Part shown: positions 24,193 through 33,160 of the stretch, one piece after another | How the letters are laid out: every line of letters begins with the position of its first letter | Numbering within the stretch: position 1 is the first letter of the stretch | DNA from: an uncultured Roseburia sp. | GTDB lineage: Bacteria; Bacillota; Clostridia; Lachnospirales; Lachnospiraceae | Reading direction: 5' to 3' | Assembly (NCBI GenBank): GCA_947383215.1 | Contig: CANDCP010000027.1 | Coordinates: 1 to 40,838 of the forward strand | Length of the DNA stretch: 40,838 bases | The notes under the pieces: generated by a model | Told to the model about the DNA's origin: nothing | Databases searched by the model: none | Seen by the model: only the letters and a program-made list of their open reading frames with translations | Position numbers and translations under genes: made by a program

Positions 24193-25464
24193 TTAGCCTT
24201 TAACGGAACCCGCCAATCCTTCTACATAATACTTCTGCAAACAGATAAAGAGAATACAAATCGGAATCGATACCAGAACCGCGCCCGCCGCGAATCTTGT
24301 ATACCAGGTCTCGATATTTTCCCTGCTTAACATCGTATACAGCCCGATTGCAACCGTATAATGTTCTACGTCATCCCCAAGGATAACTTTTGCGTAAATA
24401 AAGTCCGCCCACGGCCCTATAAAAGACATCAGCACCGTATATATTATAATCGGCTTAGACAGCGGTATTGTAATCCTCGTAAATATCTGAAATCTTGTGG
24501 CGCCGTCTATAATCGCCGCCTCATCCAACGCCCTCGGTATCGTATCAAAAAATCCCTTTGAAATATAATATCCCATTCCGGCGCTTGCCGAGTATACCAT
24601 CACGAGCGCCACAAGCGTCTGCGACAGACCCATACCTTTTAAAATGTAATACACGGCGATCATCGACATGAAGCCCGGAAACATTCCAAGAACCAACATA
24701 ACGTTCATCAACGGCTTTCGCGCCGCAAACCGGATCCTTGAAAGCGTATAGGATGTCGACAACACCAGAAACGTCGATATGATACACGAACAAACCGCAA
24801 CCAACAGCGTATTCATAAACCACCGCATAAACTGAAACCGGCTCGTGTCCGTAATCAGCTTCACGTAATTTTTAACGGTAAACGTCTTCGGGAAGAAATA
24901 CGCCGTATAAGAGCCGCTCTCCTCGCGGAACGATATCATAATCAGCCACGCAATCGGGAACAGCCAGATCACGACCATAATTACCAGCACAATATATCCG
25001 GTATCAATTTTCATTGTCCGCATAGACTGCGCCAGGCCGACGAATGCAAGAATCAAATACAGCCAGTAGGCCGCGCCGAAATACTTTACAAGAAAGCCGC
25101 CCGTGATTGCAAGAGACGACGCGTCCATAACCATTTTCCCGGTGAAAAGGATCACAGTCGCCGCTATCGCATGAAACAGATAGACGCCCAACGACACTCT
25201 CACGGCCGCGCGGCTCGGAAGCTTCCACAGAAGAACCGCAAGCGCCGCCATCGTTATCAATAACGCCAGATAAACCGCGCCGATAACGACAGGCAGCCTA
25301 TGGTCCCAGTACCGGTGCATAGACGCTAAGAAGCGATAGCCGGAAATCTTTCCGGTTCCCGGCAGATCTACAAAGGGGAAAAGGAGGATTAGCATCATTA
25401 ACAAATTGATCACCGGAAGTCTTTTCAATGCTTTTTCGTTTAAACCCATAATTCTCTTCATCAT
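24193..25464 (-). CDS. Carbohydrate ABC transporter permease, MalG-like with long N-terminal membrane extension
   Basis: A 423-residue inner-membrane permease. The C-terminal part (about residue 155 on) is a standard MalG-type unit with the ATPase-coupling loop EAAIIDGATRFQIFTRITIP (315-334) and a periplasmic-loop motif FPKTFTVKNY. The first 150 residues add about four hydrophobic segments, making it well over 100 residues longer than ordinary MalG. Its ATG overlaps the MalF-like stop (ATGA). No ATPase gene is adjacent, so a shared MsmX-type ATPase encoded elsewhere is expected. With the next two genes it forms a sugar importer. Confidence 0.9.
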   Translation of the reverse strand: MMKRIMGLNEKALKRLPVINLLMMLILLFPFVDLPGTGKISGYRFLASMHRYWDHRLPVVIGAVYLALLITMAALAVLLWKLPSRAAVRVSLGVYLFHAIAATVILFTGKMVMDASSLAITGGFLVKYFGAAYWLYLILAFVGLAQSMRTMKIDTGYIVLVIMVVIWLFPIAWLIMISFREESGSYTAYFFPKTFTVKNYVKLITDTSRFQFMRWFMNTLLVAVCSCIISTFLVLSTSYTLSRIRFAARKPLMNVMLVLGMFPGFMSMIAVYYILKGMGLSQTLVALVMVYSASAGMGYYISKGFFDTIPRALDEAAIIDGATRFQIFTRITIPLSKPIIIYTVLMSFIGPWADFIYAKVILGDDVEHYTVAIGLYTMLSRENIETWYTRFAAGAVLVSIPICILFICLQKYYVEGLAGSVKG

Positions 25465-26825
25465 TGAAATCCCTCCTCATTTTTGTATGCACCAGTATTT
25501 CGGTAAACAATCAGCGATAATACCGCCGACATGATAAATATTACAATACCGATCGCGGACGCATAACAATAATCTCTGCTGTCCATCGTCAGTTTGTAAA
25601 GCCAGGTTACAAGAATATCCGTCTTTCCCGCGCCCTTAAAATAATCAAGAGTCGCCGGACCTCCGTCGTTTAACAGGTAAATTGCGTTAAAGTTATTGAT
25701 ATTGCTGATAAAATTCGTTACCAGATACGGCGTCGTCACAAACAGCATATACGGCAGCGTTATTTTCACAAACGCCTGAAGCTTATTCGCACCGTCTATC
25801 GCCGCGCTTTCATACAAATCCGGCGGTATATTCGTCAGAATCCCTGTCGTTATCAGCATGGTAACCGGTATTCCAATCCACATGTTCACAATGATAATTG
25901 TAATCTTCGCCCAGGTCCCCTCCGTCAAAAACGGGAGCGGCGAAGTGATAAAACCAAGATCCTCCAGAAGGATATTGATCGCTCCCGACTTCGCCAGCAT
26001 AACGCGCACAATCATCAAGGTGACAAAAGACGGAACCGCAATCGTAATGACAAACATCGTCCGAAAGAACGCCTTTCCCTTAATTCCTTTACGGTTAATC
26101 ACAATCGCGAGAATCATTCCGCCGAAGTAACAGGTAAAGGTAGAGAACACCGCCCATATAAGCGTCCAACCCAGGACATGCCAGAACGTATACGACATCC
26201 CGTTATTGGAGGTAAACAGCTTCACGAATGTTCCGAAACCCACCCAGTCAAACAGATTTCCCGGCGGCTGATGCTCCATATCATAATTCGTAAACGCCAT
26301 CAGTATCATATACGCCAGCGGCACAACCGTAAAAATTACGATTCCGATAAGCGGAAGCGCCAAAAGTAATTTATGTATTTTAGAATCGAATAACGATTTT
26401 ATATCCCAGATAAATCCCGGTATCATGGCGCCGCTTTCCTTCAGGCGCTGAACCTCAAACGCGGAATAAAGATTTGAAATCCAAATCAGGATGAACCCGG
26501 CAATCACAAAAAGCGTTACGACTCCGCCAAGCAGCATTAGCATGGAGTTATCGCCCATCGATACGTCGTAAATTCCGGTTTCCTCATTAAAAACCATTCC
26601 CTGCTGATTCGTTCCCAGCGTAACAAAATTTACAAGATTGGCGCCGCCTTTTACAACCATAAACGCGATAAAGGCCGCTTCAAATAACAGATAAATCAAT
26701 CCTTTTACGAATCTCCCGCGCGCCATATCCGAAAAACCCATAATAAAACAGGAAAGTCTCGTCTTTGTGTCGCCTTCTCTGAAAATGCGGACAATAGAAT
26801 TTTTCTTTTCTTTACTTTTCTTCAT
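25461..26825 (-). CDS. Carbohydrate ABC transporter permease, MalF-like
   Basis: A 454-residue permease. It has hydrophobic segments at about 43-60 and 98-120, a soluble stretch, then the conserved transport unit from about residue 155 (LALPLIGIVIFTVVPLAYMILMAFTNY). The coupling loop is YESAAIDGANKLQAFVKITLP. The motif FISNINNFNAIYLLNDGGP matches maltose-type MalF proteins. A GGAGGG ribosome site precedes the ATG. It lies 93 bp past the MalE-like gene, after two RNA hairpins. It forms the channel with the MalG-like partner. Confidence 0.93.
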   Translation of the reverse strand: MKKSKEKKNSIVRIFREGDTKTRLSCFIMGFSDMARGRFVKGLIYLLFEAAFIAFMVVKGGANLVNFVTLGTNQQGMVFNEETGIYDVSMGDNSMLMLLGGVVTLFVIAGFILIWISNLYSAFEVQRLKESGAMIPGFIWDIKSLFDSKIHKLLLALPLIGIVIFTVVPLAYMILMAFTNYDMEHQPPGNLFDWVGFGTFVKLFTSNNGMSYTFWHVLGWTLIWAVFSTFTCYFGGMILAIVINRKGIKGKAFFRTMFVITIAVPSFVTLMIVRVMLAKSGAINILLEDLGFITSPLPFLTEGTWAKITIIIVNMWIGIPVTMLITTGILTNIPPDLYESAAIDGANKLQAFVKITLPYMLFVTTPYLVTNFISNINNFNAIYLLNDGGPATLDYFKGAGKTDILVTWLYKLTMDSRDYCYASAIGIVIFIMSAVLSLIVYRNTGAYKNEEGFQ

Positions 26826-26854
26826 ATTTGTCCCTCCGGACGAAGTTTTTATGA

Positions 26855-26884
26855 GGGGCGGAAAGAAAACCTCCCTCCCGCCCC
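26855..26884 (-). other. GC-rich hairpin in the malE-malF intergenic RNA
   Basis: GGGGCGG (26855-26861) pairs with CCGCCCC (26878-26884). Minus-strand reading is followed by TCATAAAAA, not a T-tract, so it is not a clear terminator. It likely blocks exonucleases or partially attenuates transcription. Confidence 0.55.
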
Positions 26885-26899
26885 GTATCTCATTGCTGC

Positions 26900-26919
26900 A
26901 TCCGGGCCATTACCCGGAT
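26900..26919 (-). other. Hairpin at the 3' end of the MalE-like gene
   Basis: ATCCGGG (26900-26906) pairs perfectly with CCCGGAT (26913-26919), touching the stop codon of the binding-protein gene. Together with the hairpin at 26855 it is a plausible 3' mRNA stabiliser giving excess binding protein. Confidence 0.55.
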
Positions 26920-28241
26920 TATTCTGTCGTAACCGTTGCCAGAAATCCTTCAACCATTGCATCTAAGCTTTCCTGAAGGTTTGCCTCTGTAATATCCTTA
27001 TTGATAATTCCGGCGCCGAAAGCTGCCGCCGGATCCCAATAAGCGTTCAACTGGGAAGTCGTCGGATTCGGCGTAGAATAATTTGTCTGTAATACCAGCG
27101 CCGCCACTGCTTTGTTTGCCGCGACATCCGCATTTTCCGTCAATGCCGGAATTGTCGGAGCCGTAGAGTTTACCTTCTGGAATCTTAATAACTGACACTC
27201 TTCTCCGCCGAGCCACTCCGCCAGCTCCTGCGCGGCCTTCGGCTGGGCGGTTGCGCTGTTTACGCCGTACGCCTTATAATCCGCAAAGTTGCTAAGCTGA
27301 TAATCCGTCCCGTCAATATTAATTGTCGGAAGCTTACATGCCGCATAATTTTCACCGTAATACTCCTGCGCGGACTCTGCGGACCATGTACCGGAACAGA
27401 AAGCGGCGAGCTTGCCCTCGGAAGCGAGGGAACCGGCCAGACCGTCGGAATCCTCGACATACTTCGGATTATTTGCAAGATTTAACACATACTGAGCCGC
27501 TTTTAATCCCTTTTCGTCATTCCAGGAACAAGCCGTCGGGTCATCTCCGTTCTCCCCGTAAAGCGTTCCGCCGTTCGCGTAGAAGAATGCCTCTATATAC
27601 CAGGAATTTGATATCGTACAGGAGAAGTTGTATATGTCATCCCCCAGATCCTTGGCCATCATCGCATCCAAAGATTTTACATCATCCTCGGTATATTTGC
27701 TGCTGTCATAATACATAAACCAGGAGTTTGGTGTTACCGGAATCCCGTACAGCTCATCTCCCAGCGTACACGCCTTGACGGCGCCTTCGCCGTGAAGCGA
27801 CTTCACCGCGTCCGCGTCCACGGTAATCGGATAGATTAAGCCCGCCTCAACCAGCTCCGCAATACCGCCCGACGGATAGAGAAATACGTCCGCGGCCACC
27901 GTATTATCCTTTTTCATCGCATCGATCGAATCGTCCACGCCCATCACGGAAACATCGAACGTGAGATTATACTCCGGATGCTTTTCGGCAAACAGATCGC
28001 ACATCTCTTTCGTAACATCCTGCTCCTCCTCCGGCGTCCAAACTTTTAAAGATATATCTGACGACTCCGCGTCCTCCCCGCCGGCATTCTCGGTTGCCGC
28101 CGTATTCTCCTTGTTATCGCTTCCCGATTTGGCGCCGCCGTTTGTCTTTGCGCCGCTCCCACCGTTATTTCCGCATCCGGCAAACGCGGCAGCAGTCATC
28201 GTCAACGCCATCGTCAATGCTAAAATCTTTTTCTTCATCAT
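26919..28241 (-). CDS. Maltose-type sugar-binding lipoprotein (extracellular solute-binding protein family 1)
   Basis: A 440-residue secreted lipoprotein. The signal peptide ends in the lipobox AFAGC, so C23 is the lipidated residue, followed by a Gly/Asn/Ser/Glu-rich tether to about residue 60. The mature fold resembles MalE (ISLKVWTPEEEQDVTKEMCDLF, DVFLYPSGGIAELVEAGLIYPI, LYGIPVTPNSWFMYYD, GKLAAFCSGTWSAESA). AAGGAGG lies 6 nt before the ATG. It is the first gene of the importer operon, behind a consensus promoter and three LacI-type operators. It captures the sugar outside the membrane for the MalFG-like permease. Maltodextrin is the best guess; other alpha-glucosides are possible. Confidence 0.93.
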   Translation of the reverse strand: MMKKKILALTMALTMTAAAFAGCGNNGGSGAKTNGGAKSGSDNKENTAATENAGGEDAESSDISLKVWTPEEEQDVTKEMCDLFAEKHPEYNLTFDVSVMGVDDSIDAMKKDNTVAADVFLYPSGGIAELVEAGLIYPITVDADAVKSLHGEGAVKACTLGDELYGIPVTPNSWFMYYDSSKYTEDDVKSLDAMMAKDLGDDIYNFSCTISNSWYIEAFFYANGGTLYGENGDDPTACSWNDEKGLKAAQYVLNLANNPKYVEDSDGLAGSLASEGKLAAFCSGTWSAESAQEYYGENYAACKLPTINIDGTDYQLSNFADYKAYGVNSATAQPKAAQELAEWLGGEECQLLRFQKVNSTAPTIPALTENADVAANKAVAALVLQTNYSTPNPTTSQLNAYWDPAAAFGAGIINKDITEANLQESLDAMVEGFLATVTTE

Positions 28242-28286
28242 AAAGTTCCTCCTTCATTTTACTATATCATATTTTACGGACTTCCT

Positions 28287-28300
28287 GTTAACCGGTTTAA
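28287..28300. promoter_or_regulatory. LacI-type operator O3 of the importer operon
   Basis: GTTAACCGGTTTAA, 12 of 14 bp as in the perfect palindrome, in the 5' leader 46 nt before the malE-like ATG. Confidence 0.65.
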
Positions 28301-28329
28301 GTTTATGACTCTTAGTTCCATCTCCGTTG

Positions 28330-28343
28330 GTTAATCGGTTAAC
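28330..28343. promoter_or_regulatory. LacI-type operator O2 of the importer operon
   Basis: GTTAATCGGTTAAC, one base from the perfect palindrome. Its centre is 45 bp from O1 and 43 bp from O3. Confidence 0.7.
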
Positions 28344-28374
28344 TAAAAGTGGTAAAATAATCCGGTTATTCTTT

Positions 28375-28388
28375 GTTAACCGGTTAAC
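28375..28388. promoter_or_regulatory. LacI-type operator O1 of the importer operon (perfect palindrome)
   Basis: GTTAACCGGTTAAC is a perfect 14-bp palindrome beginning 7 bp downstream of the -10, covering the expected start point. Confidence 0.8.
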
Positions 28389-28395
28389 TATATTC

Positions 28396-28424
28396 ATCAT
28401 ACCTAAATCTGCTTTATATGTCAA
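28396..28424 (-). promoter_or_regulatory. Sigma-A promoter of the sugar importer operon
   Basis: Minus strand TTGACA (28419-28424), 17-bp spacer, TATGAT (28396-28401). Three operators follow within 110 bp. The untranslated leader is about 150 nt. Confidence 0.9.
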
Positions 28425-28493
28425 CCGATTTTGACACTTTCGTTAATTTGCGAAAATATTTTTGTTTCTTTTTGTATATATTTACATACAGCC

Positions 28494-30548
28494 TCATTCA
28501 GCCTCCACAACAAACCTGCCGATCGCAGCATTTAGCTTCTGCGCCTGCGCAAGCATTTCTTCCGACGCTTCATGCAAGACCTTTGCCTCCGCGGACTGAT
28601 TCTCGGTCGTCTGATAAACCTCCGAGGAGGACGCGCTCGTCTGCTCGGACACGGAGGATATGCTTATAATTGCCTCTTCCGTCGTATTGCGCGCATTTTC
28701 CATACTCTCTATGTAACCTAAAATCTCCTTTACCTTCGCCATCAGAATCCCGGTCTGGCGGTCCATCTGCCGGAACGAATCCGCCGTCTTTCGAACCGCC
28801 TCCTGCTGTTGTGACACGCTCTCGCACGCCTGATCCACTGACGCGCCCGCCTGCGTCGTCTTGGCCGTAATCTCCTCAATAATACCGCGAATCTCTCCCG
28901 CCGACTGCATCGACTGGTCCGCAAGCTTGCGGATCTCATCCGCCACTACCGCAAATCCCTTTCCGGCTTCCCCTGCGCGCGCCGCCTCAATAGACGCATT
29001 TAACGACAATAAATTTGTCTGTCCCGCAATATCGTCGATGGTATCAATAATCAGTCCGATATCCCCGATTTTCTCCTGCAAAATCTGCATCGTCGTCGTA
29101 ACCTGGTTCATCATCTGCGTCGTCTCGCCCGTCCGGTCATTTAAGCTTTGCATCGTTTTAATTCCGGCATTGATCGCGCCCATCGTGCAATCCGTAGCGT
29201 CTCCGATACTCGCGGTGTTCTCATTGACGCTCTCAAATTTACCGGACAAAATCTGCATTTGCGAAAGGCTGTTGCTGGAGTTCTCATCTAAAAGCTCTAC
29301 CCCCGCCTCGATCTCTTTGATCGAAAACCGGATGCTCTCCGTAGAATCGACAAATCTTCCAGCCGCGCTTGTCACATTGTTTACATCGCGAAGCAGCTCG
29401 TCGCCCACATTGCGCGCCTCCTCGATCAGGCCGCGCACGTTTTGCGTCATATGATTCAGCTCCTCTGCAAGCATTCCCAGTTCGTCTCTCCGCCTGCTCT
29501 TCAGATAGATGGTCAGGTCCCCGGCGGCAATTTTTTGCAGCTGCCGGTTGATACGAAAAACGCCGGCTCCTATGCTTCTCGCAAAGATGCTGCCGATAAG
29601 AATCGCCAGTATACAGGCAATACAGACCAGTACAAGCGTAACATTTCTTATTATGTTCGTCTGACTTGTCAAATTGTCCCTTGGAATCAGCGCGCAGACA
29701 CGAAACCCGAGTTCTTCTACCGGAGCCGTAAGGGCAAGGCATGTCTCTCCCCGGTACTCGCGATATACGACTTCGTCCCTGCTCTCAATGATCTCTGCAA
29801 AAACGCCGCTGTCTTCCACAAAATTCTCTCCGTCATAGACAAGCTCCGTTTTGTCCGCCGATACGATCCCCACGAGACTTCCCGGCCCGAAATCAAGTCT
29901 CCCAAGGACGGAAGACACTGTTTTTTTACTGATATCCGCAATCACAACGGTTTCGCTGTCTTTAAACGCCCTTCCAACCCGAAATATATATTCTTTTTCT
30001 TTATCGCCAAGCAGCGCGTCGCTCTCTTTGTCCACTCCGAACCAATGATACGTTTCCTTATCGCCGAGCAGCGTCTGGCCTTCGCGCGTGCCCGCAAACG
30101 CCTCATATACGCTTTCCTCCGCCAGTTCGGCCGTAGAAATCGACCGGTTATCTCCGGAAATAATATACATATCGTTTAAGCGCTCGTCCGTCCAAACTTT
30201 CTTTTTCGTCTCTGTCACTTTGGCATTGAAATACTGCACTTCCTTTGTCTTTGAAAGCGCGTAGATTCCTCCCAGGTAGTCTGCAAGATCTCCGTCCGTA
30301 TAATATTCGTCTACCAACGACTCTACCGCGCCAAACTCCGACTGGTAATATGCCGACATCATATCCAATGTCTGGTGCATATTATTCTCGCTGTTTTGAA
30401 TTACGATCGCCGACGCCCTCGTATAACTGATAATTCCGAGCAATACCATACAAATTACAGGAACCATAAATGCGGCGAGCATTTTAAACTGTATCCCGTG
30501 AACGCCAAGACGGCTTCTCCCGCTTGTTTTCTTTTCTCTTTTCTTCAT
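28494..30548 (-). CDS. Methyl-accepting chemotaxis protein
   Basis: A 684-residue chemoreceptor from the ATG at 30548 (AGAGAGG 8 nt upstream). First membrane helix about residues 24-45 ([20 protein letters not shown]), an extracellular Cache-type ligand domain (about 46-290), second membrane helix ([21 protein letters not shown]), HAMP ([17 protein letters not shown]) and the cytoplasmic signalling hairpin with [16 protein letters not shown] at its tip. It starts 24 nt after the GH31 stop, so it is probably cotranscribed with the glucosidase and controlled by the same operator. It may sense the imported sugar. No other chemotaxis or flagellar genes are in the window. Confidence 0.93.
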   Translation of the reverse strand: MKKREKKTSGRSRLGVHGIQFKMLAAFMVPVICMVLLGIISYTRASAIVIQNSENNMHQTLDMMSAYYQSEFGAVESLVDEYYTDGDLADYLGGIYALSKTKEVQYFNAKVTETKKKVWTDERLNDMYIISGDNRSISTAELAEESVYEAFAGTREGQTLLGDKETYHWFGVDKESDALLGDKEKEYIFRVGRAFKDSETVVIADISKKTVSSVLGRLDFGPGSLVGIVSADKTELVYDGENFVEDSGVFAEIIESRDEVVYREYRGETCLALTAPVEELGFRVCALIPRDNLTSQTNIIRNVTLVLVCIACILAILIGSIFARSIGAGVFRINRQLQKIAAGDLTIYLKSRRRDELGMLAEELNHMTQNVRGLIEEARNVGDELLRDVNNVTSAAGRFVDSTESIRFSIKEIEAGVELLDENSSNSLSQMQILSGKFESVNENTASIGDATDCTMGAINAGIKTMQSLNDRTGETTQMMNQVTTTMQILQEKIGDIGLIIDTIDDIAGQTNLLSLNASIEAARAGEAGKGFAVVADEIRKLADQSMQSAGEIRGIIEEITAKTTQAGASVDQACESVSQQQEAVRKTADSFRQMDRQTGILMAKVKEILGYIESMENARNTTEEAIISISSVSEQTSASSSEVYQTTENQSAEAKVLHEASEEMLAQAQKLNAAIGRFVVEAE

Positions 30549-30572
30549 ATTCAACGCCTCTCTCTCCGGAAT

Positions 30573-32951
30573 TTAATCCACGAGTATCTCCAAAAGCGCT
30601 CCCGTCAATTCCCTTCTTAATCCGAGAGTATGTATTTCCCCCAGAATAACCGACGCCTTGTCTTTCCCGCTTACAAATTCATATATCTGCTTTTTCAGGT
30701 CGTACGCAATCTGCGCTCTGTCCAGAATATCAAATAGTTTTTCCGAAACTTCATTTGCGGGAACTTTCCCCGATGTCGAAAAACGCACTTCCACTTCGTC
30801 GGCCCCTGTATCCTCCTCAAGAACCACCGTAAGTATATGCCTTTTTGCGCTGTACTCCTGATGGAATGCAATTTCTCTTTCCCCCGAGACAACCGAAACC
30901 GAAACCGGTTCTTCCGTCCCGTAAAAATGCAAGATATACCCGCGCTCCCGCGGCAAAATATGATCCCTGTCCTCCGGCGCAATGAGCAGCCTTGCATCCG
31001 CGCCTCCCTCAAACAGAAATTTTGTAAACGCGGCGCCGGATTCCGAAGTTTTGGCCGTAAGCAGATTGTCCTCATACATCGCAAACTCGCCGGACGCTCC
31101 GTTAAACACGCACACCTCAAGCTTGTCGGGATTTTCGGTACTATTTTCAACGCTCTCCCCCGCCGTAAGCGGAAGTATGCTCCCCGCCGCCGCAAACACC
31201 GGTATATTTTCCAGCCCCCGGTAAACGCTCAGACTGCGATTTCCCGTATATACATCTCCGGTAAATAAATCGTACCAAAGCCCCTGCGGCAGCCAGGCCG
31301 CAAATTCCGCAAGGCGCGTCTCTTCATCCCTTGGCTTCGTAATCGGACACACAATGAGATTTGTACCAAAATAATACTCATTTTTTACCTGATAAGCCGT
31401 CTCACAATCCGGATTCCTGTAATACATTGGCTCTATCAAAAGCTCCCCCTCATGGAAGCAGCGATAATTCATTGTATACAGATACGGAATCAACTGATGC
31501 CTGAGGCGAAGATAACGCGTTAATATTTCCTTTATATAGGAATCATACGCCCATGGCTCCTTGACAAAGAACGGATTGTCCGAACTGTGAATACGCATAA
31601 TCGGTGAAAACACGCCAAACTGCACCCAGCGCACAAACATCTCGTCGCTTTTCGTCCCGTGCATATGCCCGCCGATGTCATGACTCCACCAGCCGTATCC
31701 CGCATTGCTCGCCGTCGCCGTAAAATATGGCTGAAAATCAAGAGACTCCCACGTTGCAAAGGTATCCCCGGAAAAACCGACGGGATAACGGTGGCTTCCA
31801 AGACCCGCGTAGCGCGAAAAGGTTAACGGTACCTTCTGCTCCCTTCCGCTGTCAAGATAATGGCTGTGATTTAAAATAAACAAAGGATCGTAGCCTTCCT
31901 TCTTGCTTCCCCCCTTTTGCTGCCAGTCTATCCACCAGAAATCGACGCCGATTTCCTCGTTCGGATGGTGCAGATATTTAAAATACGCCTCCATAAATTT
32001 CGGATCGGAAACGTCAAAATCTATTTTCTCTTCCTGCTCTACGTCCGCCCCGAGCTCCCTTGCCATCTCTTCATACGCCTCCTCACAGGCGCGGACGCCC
32101 TCCGCCGGATGCACATTTAACGTAACATGCATTCCGTTTTCATGAAGATACTTTAAAAAACGTTCCGGATCTTCAAAATAATTTTTATTCCACGTGTAGC
32201 CGGTCCAACCGCTGCCGTACTTCGGGTCGATCTGCGTCACATGCCATTCCATATCTAAAACCGCCACGGAAAACGGGATCCGCTCCGCCGCAAAACGCCC
32301 TAACAGTGCATGATAACTTTCCTCCGTATACGGATGAAACCTGCTCCACCAGTTTCCAAGAGCATATCTTGGAAGCAGAGGCGTTCTTCCGCTTAAATGG
32401 AAAAAATCTTTCAGACAGCTCCTGTACTCACGGCCGTAACCAAAATAATACAAATCCACGCCGCCCTCCAAGCGCGGCTCTATCCATCCGTTTTCCAAGA
32501 GAATACAAGATTTACTGTCGTCCACTACCGAAAACCCGTTTGTAGAAACGAGCCCCTCCTCCAACTGAATTTCTCCGTCGGCCTCATCGAGCGTCCGGGC
32601 CGTCCCTCCCAGCGTACAGACTTTATCTCCGTAATGCCAGACGCTGTGGTATGCGCTGAAATTACCGCGCAGATAAATACTTAAACTGTTCTCATTAAAT
32701 TTCCCCCCAAGATAGATAAGCCTGAGATGTTCGGTAATAATTTCAACGCCATCCCCGTTTTTTACCACACGGTAAGGCGGCACGTCAAAGCTCCGGTTCA
32801 CTGCCATCTGTGTCGCCCGGTCTTCAAAATTTTTATCTTCCCTGTACTCTATACGGATAAGTCTGGAAGTCAGTACGCTAAAACGGTAATTCTCCCCCAG
32901 GCAGACCGCACCCGCATTTGCTTTGGGCTGCATTCTTAATTTATAATTCAT
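30573..32951 (-). CDS. Glycoside hydrolase family 31 (alpha-glucosidase-like)
   Basis: A 792-residue enzyme with no signal peptide, so it acts in the cytosol on imported sugars. An N-terminal beta-sandwich (about 20-185) precedes the catalytic barrel. The nucleophile is D342 in DFWWIDWQQ, and the likely acid/base is D396 in GFSGDTFATWESL, with GWWSHDIGGHM (420-430) and FSPIMRIHSS following. The nucleophile motif differs from the common GH31 W-x-D-M-N-E and matches a bacterial subgroup with DWQQ. A C-terminal beta domain and an extra helical tail (about 715-792) follow. It is the first gene of the operon with the chemoreceptor, behind its own promoter and LacI-type operator. Linkage specificity (alpha-1,4, 1,6 or other) cannot be read from the sequence. 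Confidence 0.92.
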   Translation of the reverse strand: MNYKLRMQPKANAGAVCLGENYRFSVLTSRLIRIEYREDKNFEDRATQMAVNRSFDVPPYRVVKNGDGVEIITEHLRLIYLGGKFNENSLSIYLRGNFSAYHSVWHYGDKVCTLGGTARTLDEADGEIQLEEGLVSTNGFSVVDDSKSCILLENGWIEPRLEGGVDLYYFGYGREYRSCLKDFFHLSGRTPLLPRYALGNWWSRFHPYTEESYHALLGRFAAERIPFSVAVLDMEWHVTQIDPKYGSGWTGYTWNKNYFEDPERFLKYLHENGMHVTLNVHPAEGVRACEEAYEEMARELGADVEQEEKIDFDVSDPKFMEAYFKYLHHPNEEIGVDFWWIDWQQKGGSKKEGYDPLFILNHSHYLDSGREQKVPLTFSRYAGLGSHRYPVGFSGDTFATWESLDFQPYFTATASNAGYGWWSHDIGGHMHGTKSDEMFVRWVQFGVFSPIMRIHSSDNPFFVKEPWAYDSYIKEILTRYLRLRHQLIPYLYTMNYRCFHEGELLIEPMYYRNPDCETAYQVKNEYYFGTNLIVCPITKPRDEETRLAEFAAWLPQGLWYDLFTGDVYTGNRSLSVYRGLENIPVFAAAGSILPLTAGESVENSTENPDKLEVCVFNGASGEFAMYEDNLLTAKTSESGAAFTKFLFEGGADARLLIAPEDRDHILPRERGYILHFYGTEEPVSVSVVSGEREIAFHQEYSAKRHILTVVLEEDTGADEVEVRFSTSGKVPANEVSEKLFDILDRAQIAYDLKKQIYEFVSGKDKASVILGEIHTLGLRRELTGALLEILVD

Positions 32952-32991
32952 ACTCTTCTCTTCCTTCTATGCATTCTAACAAGCGCTTAAA

Positions 32992-33005
32992 GTTAACCGT
33001 TTAAC
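32992..33005. promoter_or_regulatory. LacI-type operator of the GH31-chemoreceptor operon
   Basis: GTTAACCGTTTAAC (12 of 14 bp symmetric) starts 7 bp downstream of the -10, the same relative place as O1 in the importer promoter. Confidence 0.75.
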
Positions 33006-33012
33006 CAATTTG

Positions 33013-33041
33013 AGCGTAACATGAACGCATAAAAAAGTCAA
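33013..33041 (-). promoter_or_regulatory. Sigma-A promoter of the GH31-chemoreceptor operon
   Basis: Minus strand TTGACT (33036-33041), 17-bp spacer, TACGCT (33013-33018). The -10 is weak but the spacing and operator placement fit. Confidence 0.7.
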
Positions 33042-33059
33042 GTAGACCGGCAGCCACAA

Positions 33060-33088
33060 TTGATATTTTTTACATTTCTATATATAAT
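33060..33088 (+). promoter_or_regulatory. Sigma-A promoter of the OmpR-type regulator
   Basis: TTGATA (33060-33065), 17-bp spacer, TATAAT (33083-33088). It is divergent from the GH31 promoter. The leader is about 65 nt. Confidence 0.8.
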
Positions 33089-33160
33089 ATCTTTGAAATA
33101 CATCGGCCCGATTACCTTAGCTTAACGGCATTTGCGGGCACAAACTACACGAGGTACAAA

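Noticed and set aside
29442-30179. Plus-strand ORF of 245 codons opposite the chemoreceptor
   Set aside because: It is antisense to a conserved MCP, with no ribosome site and atypical composition.
32975-32995. Catabolite-responsive (cre) site near the GH31 promoter
   Set aside because: AAGCGCTT matches only the core; the flanking bases of the cre consensus do not fit.
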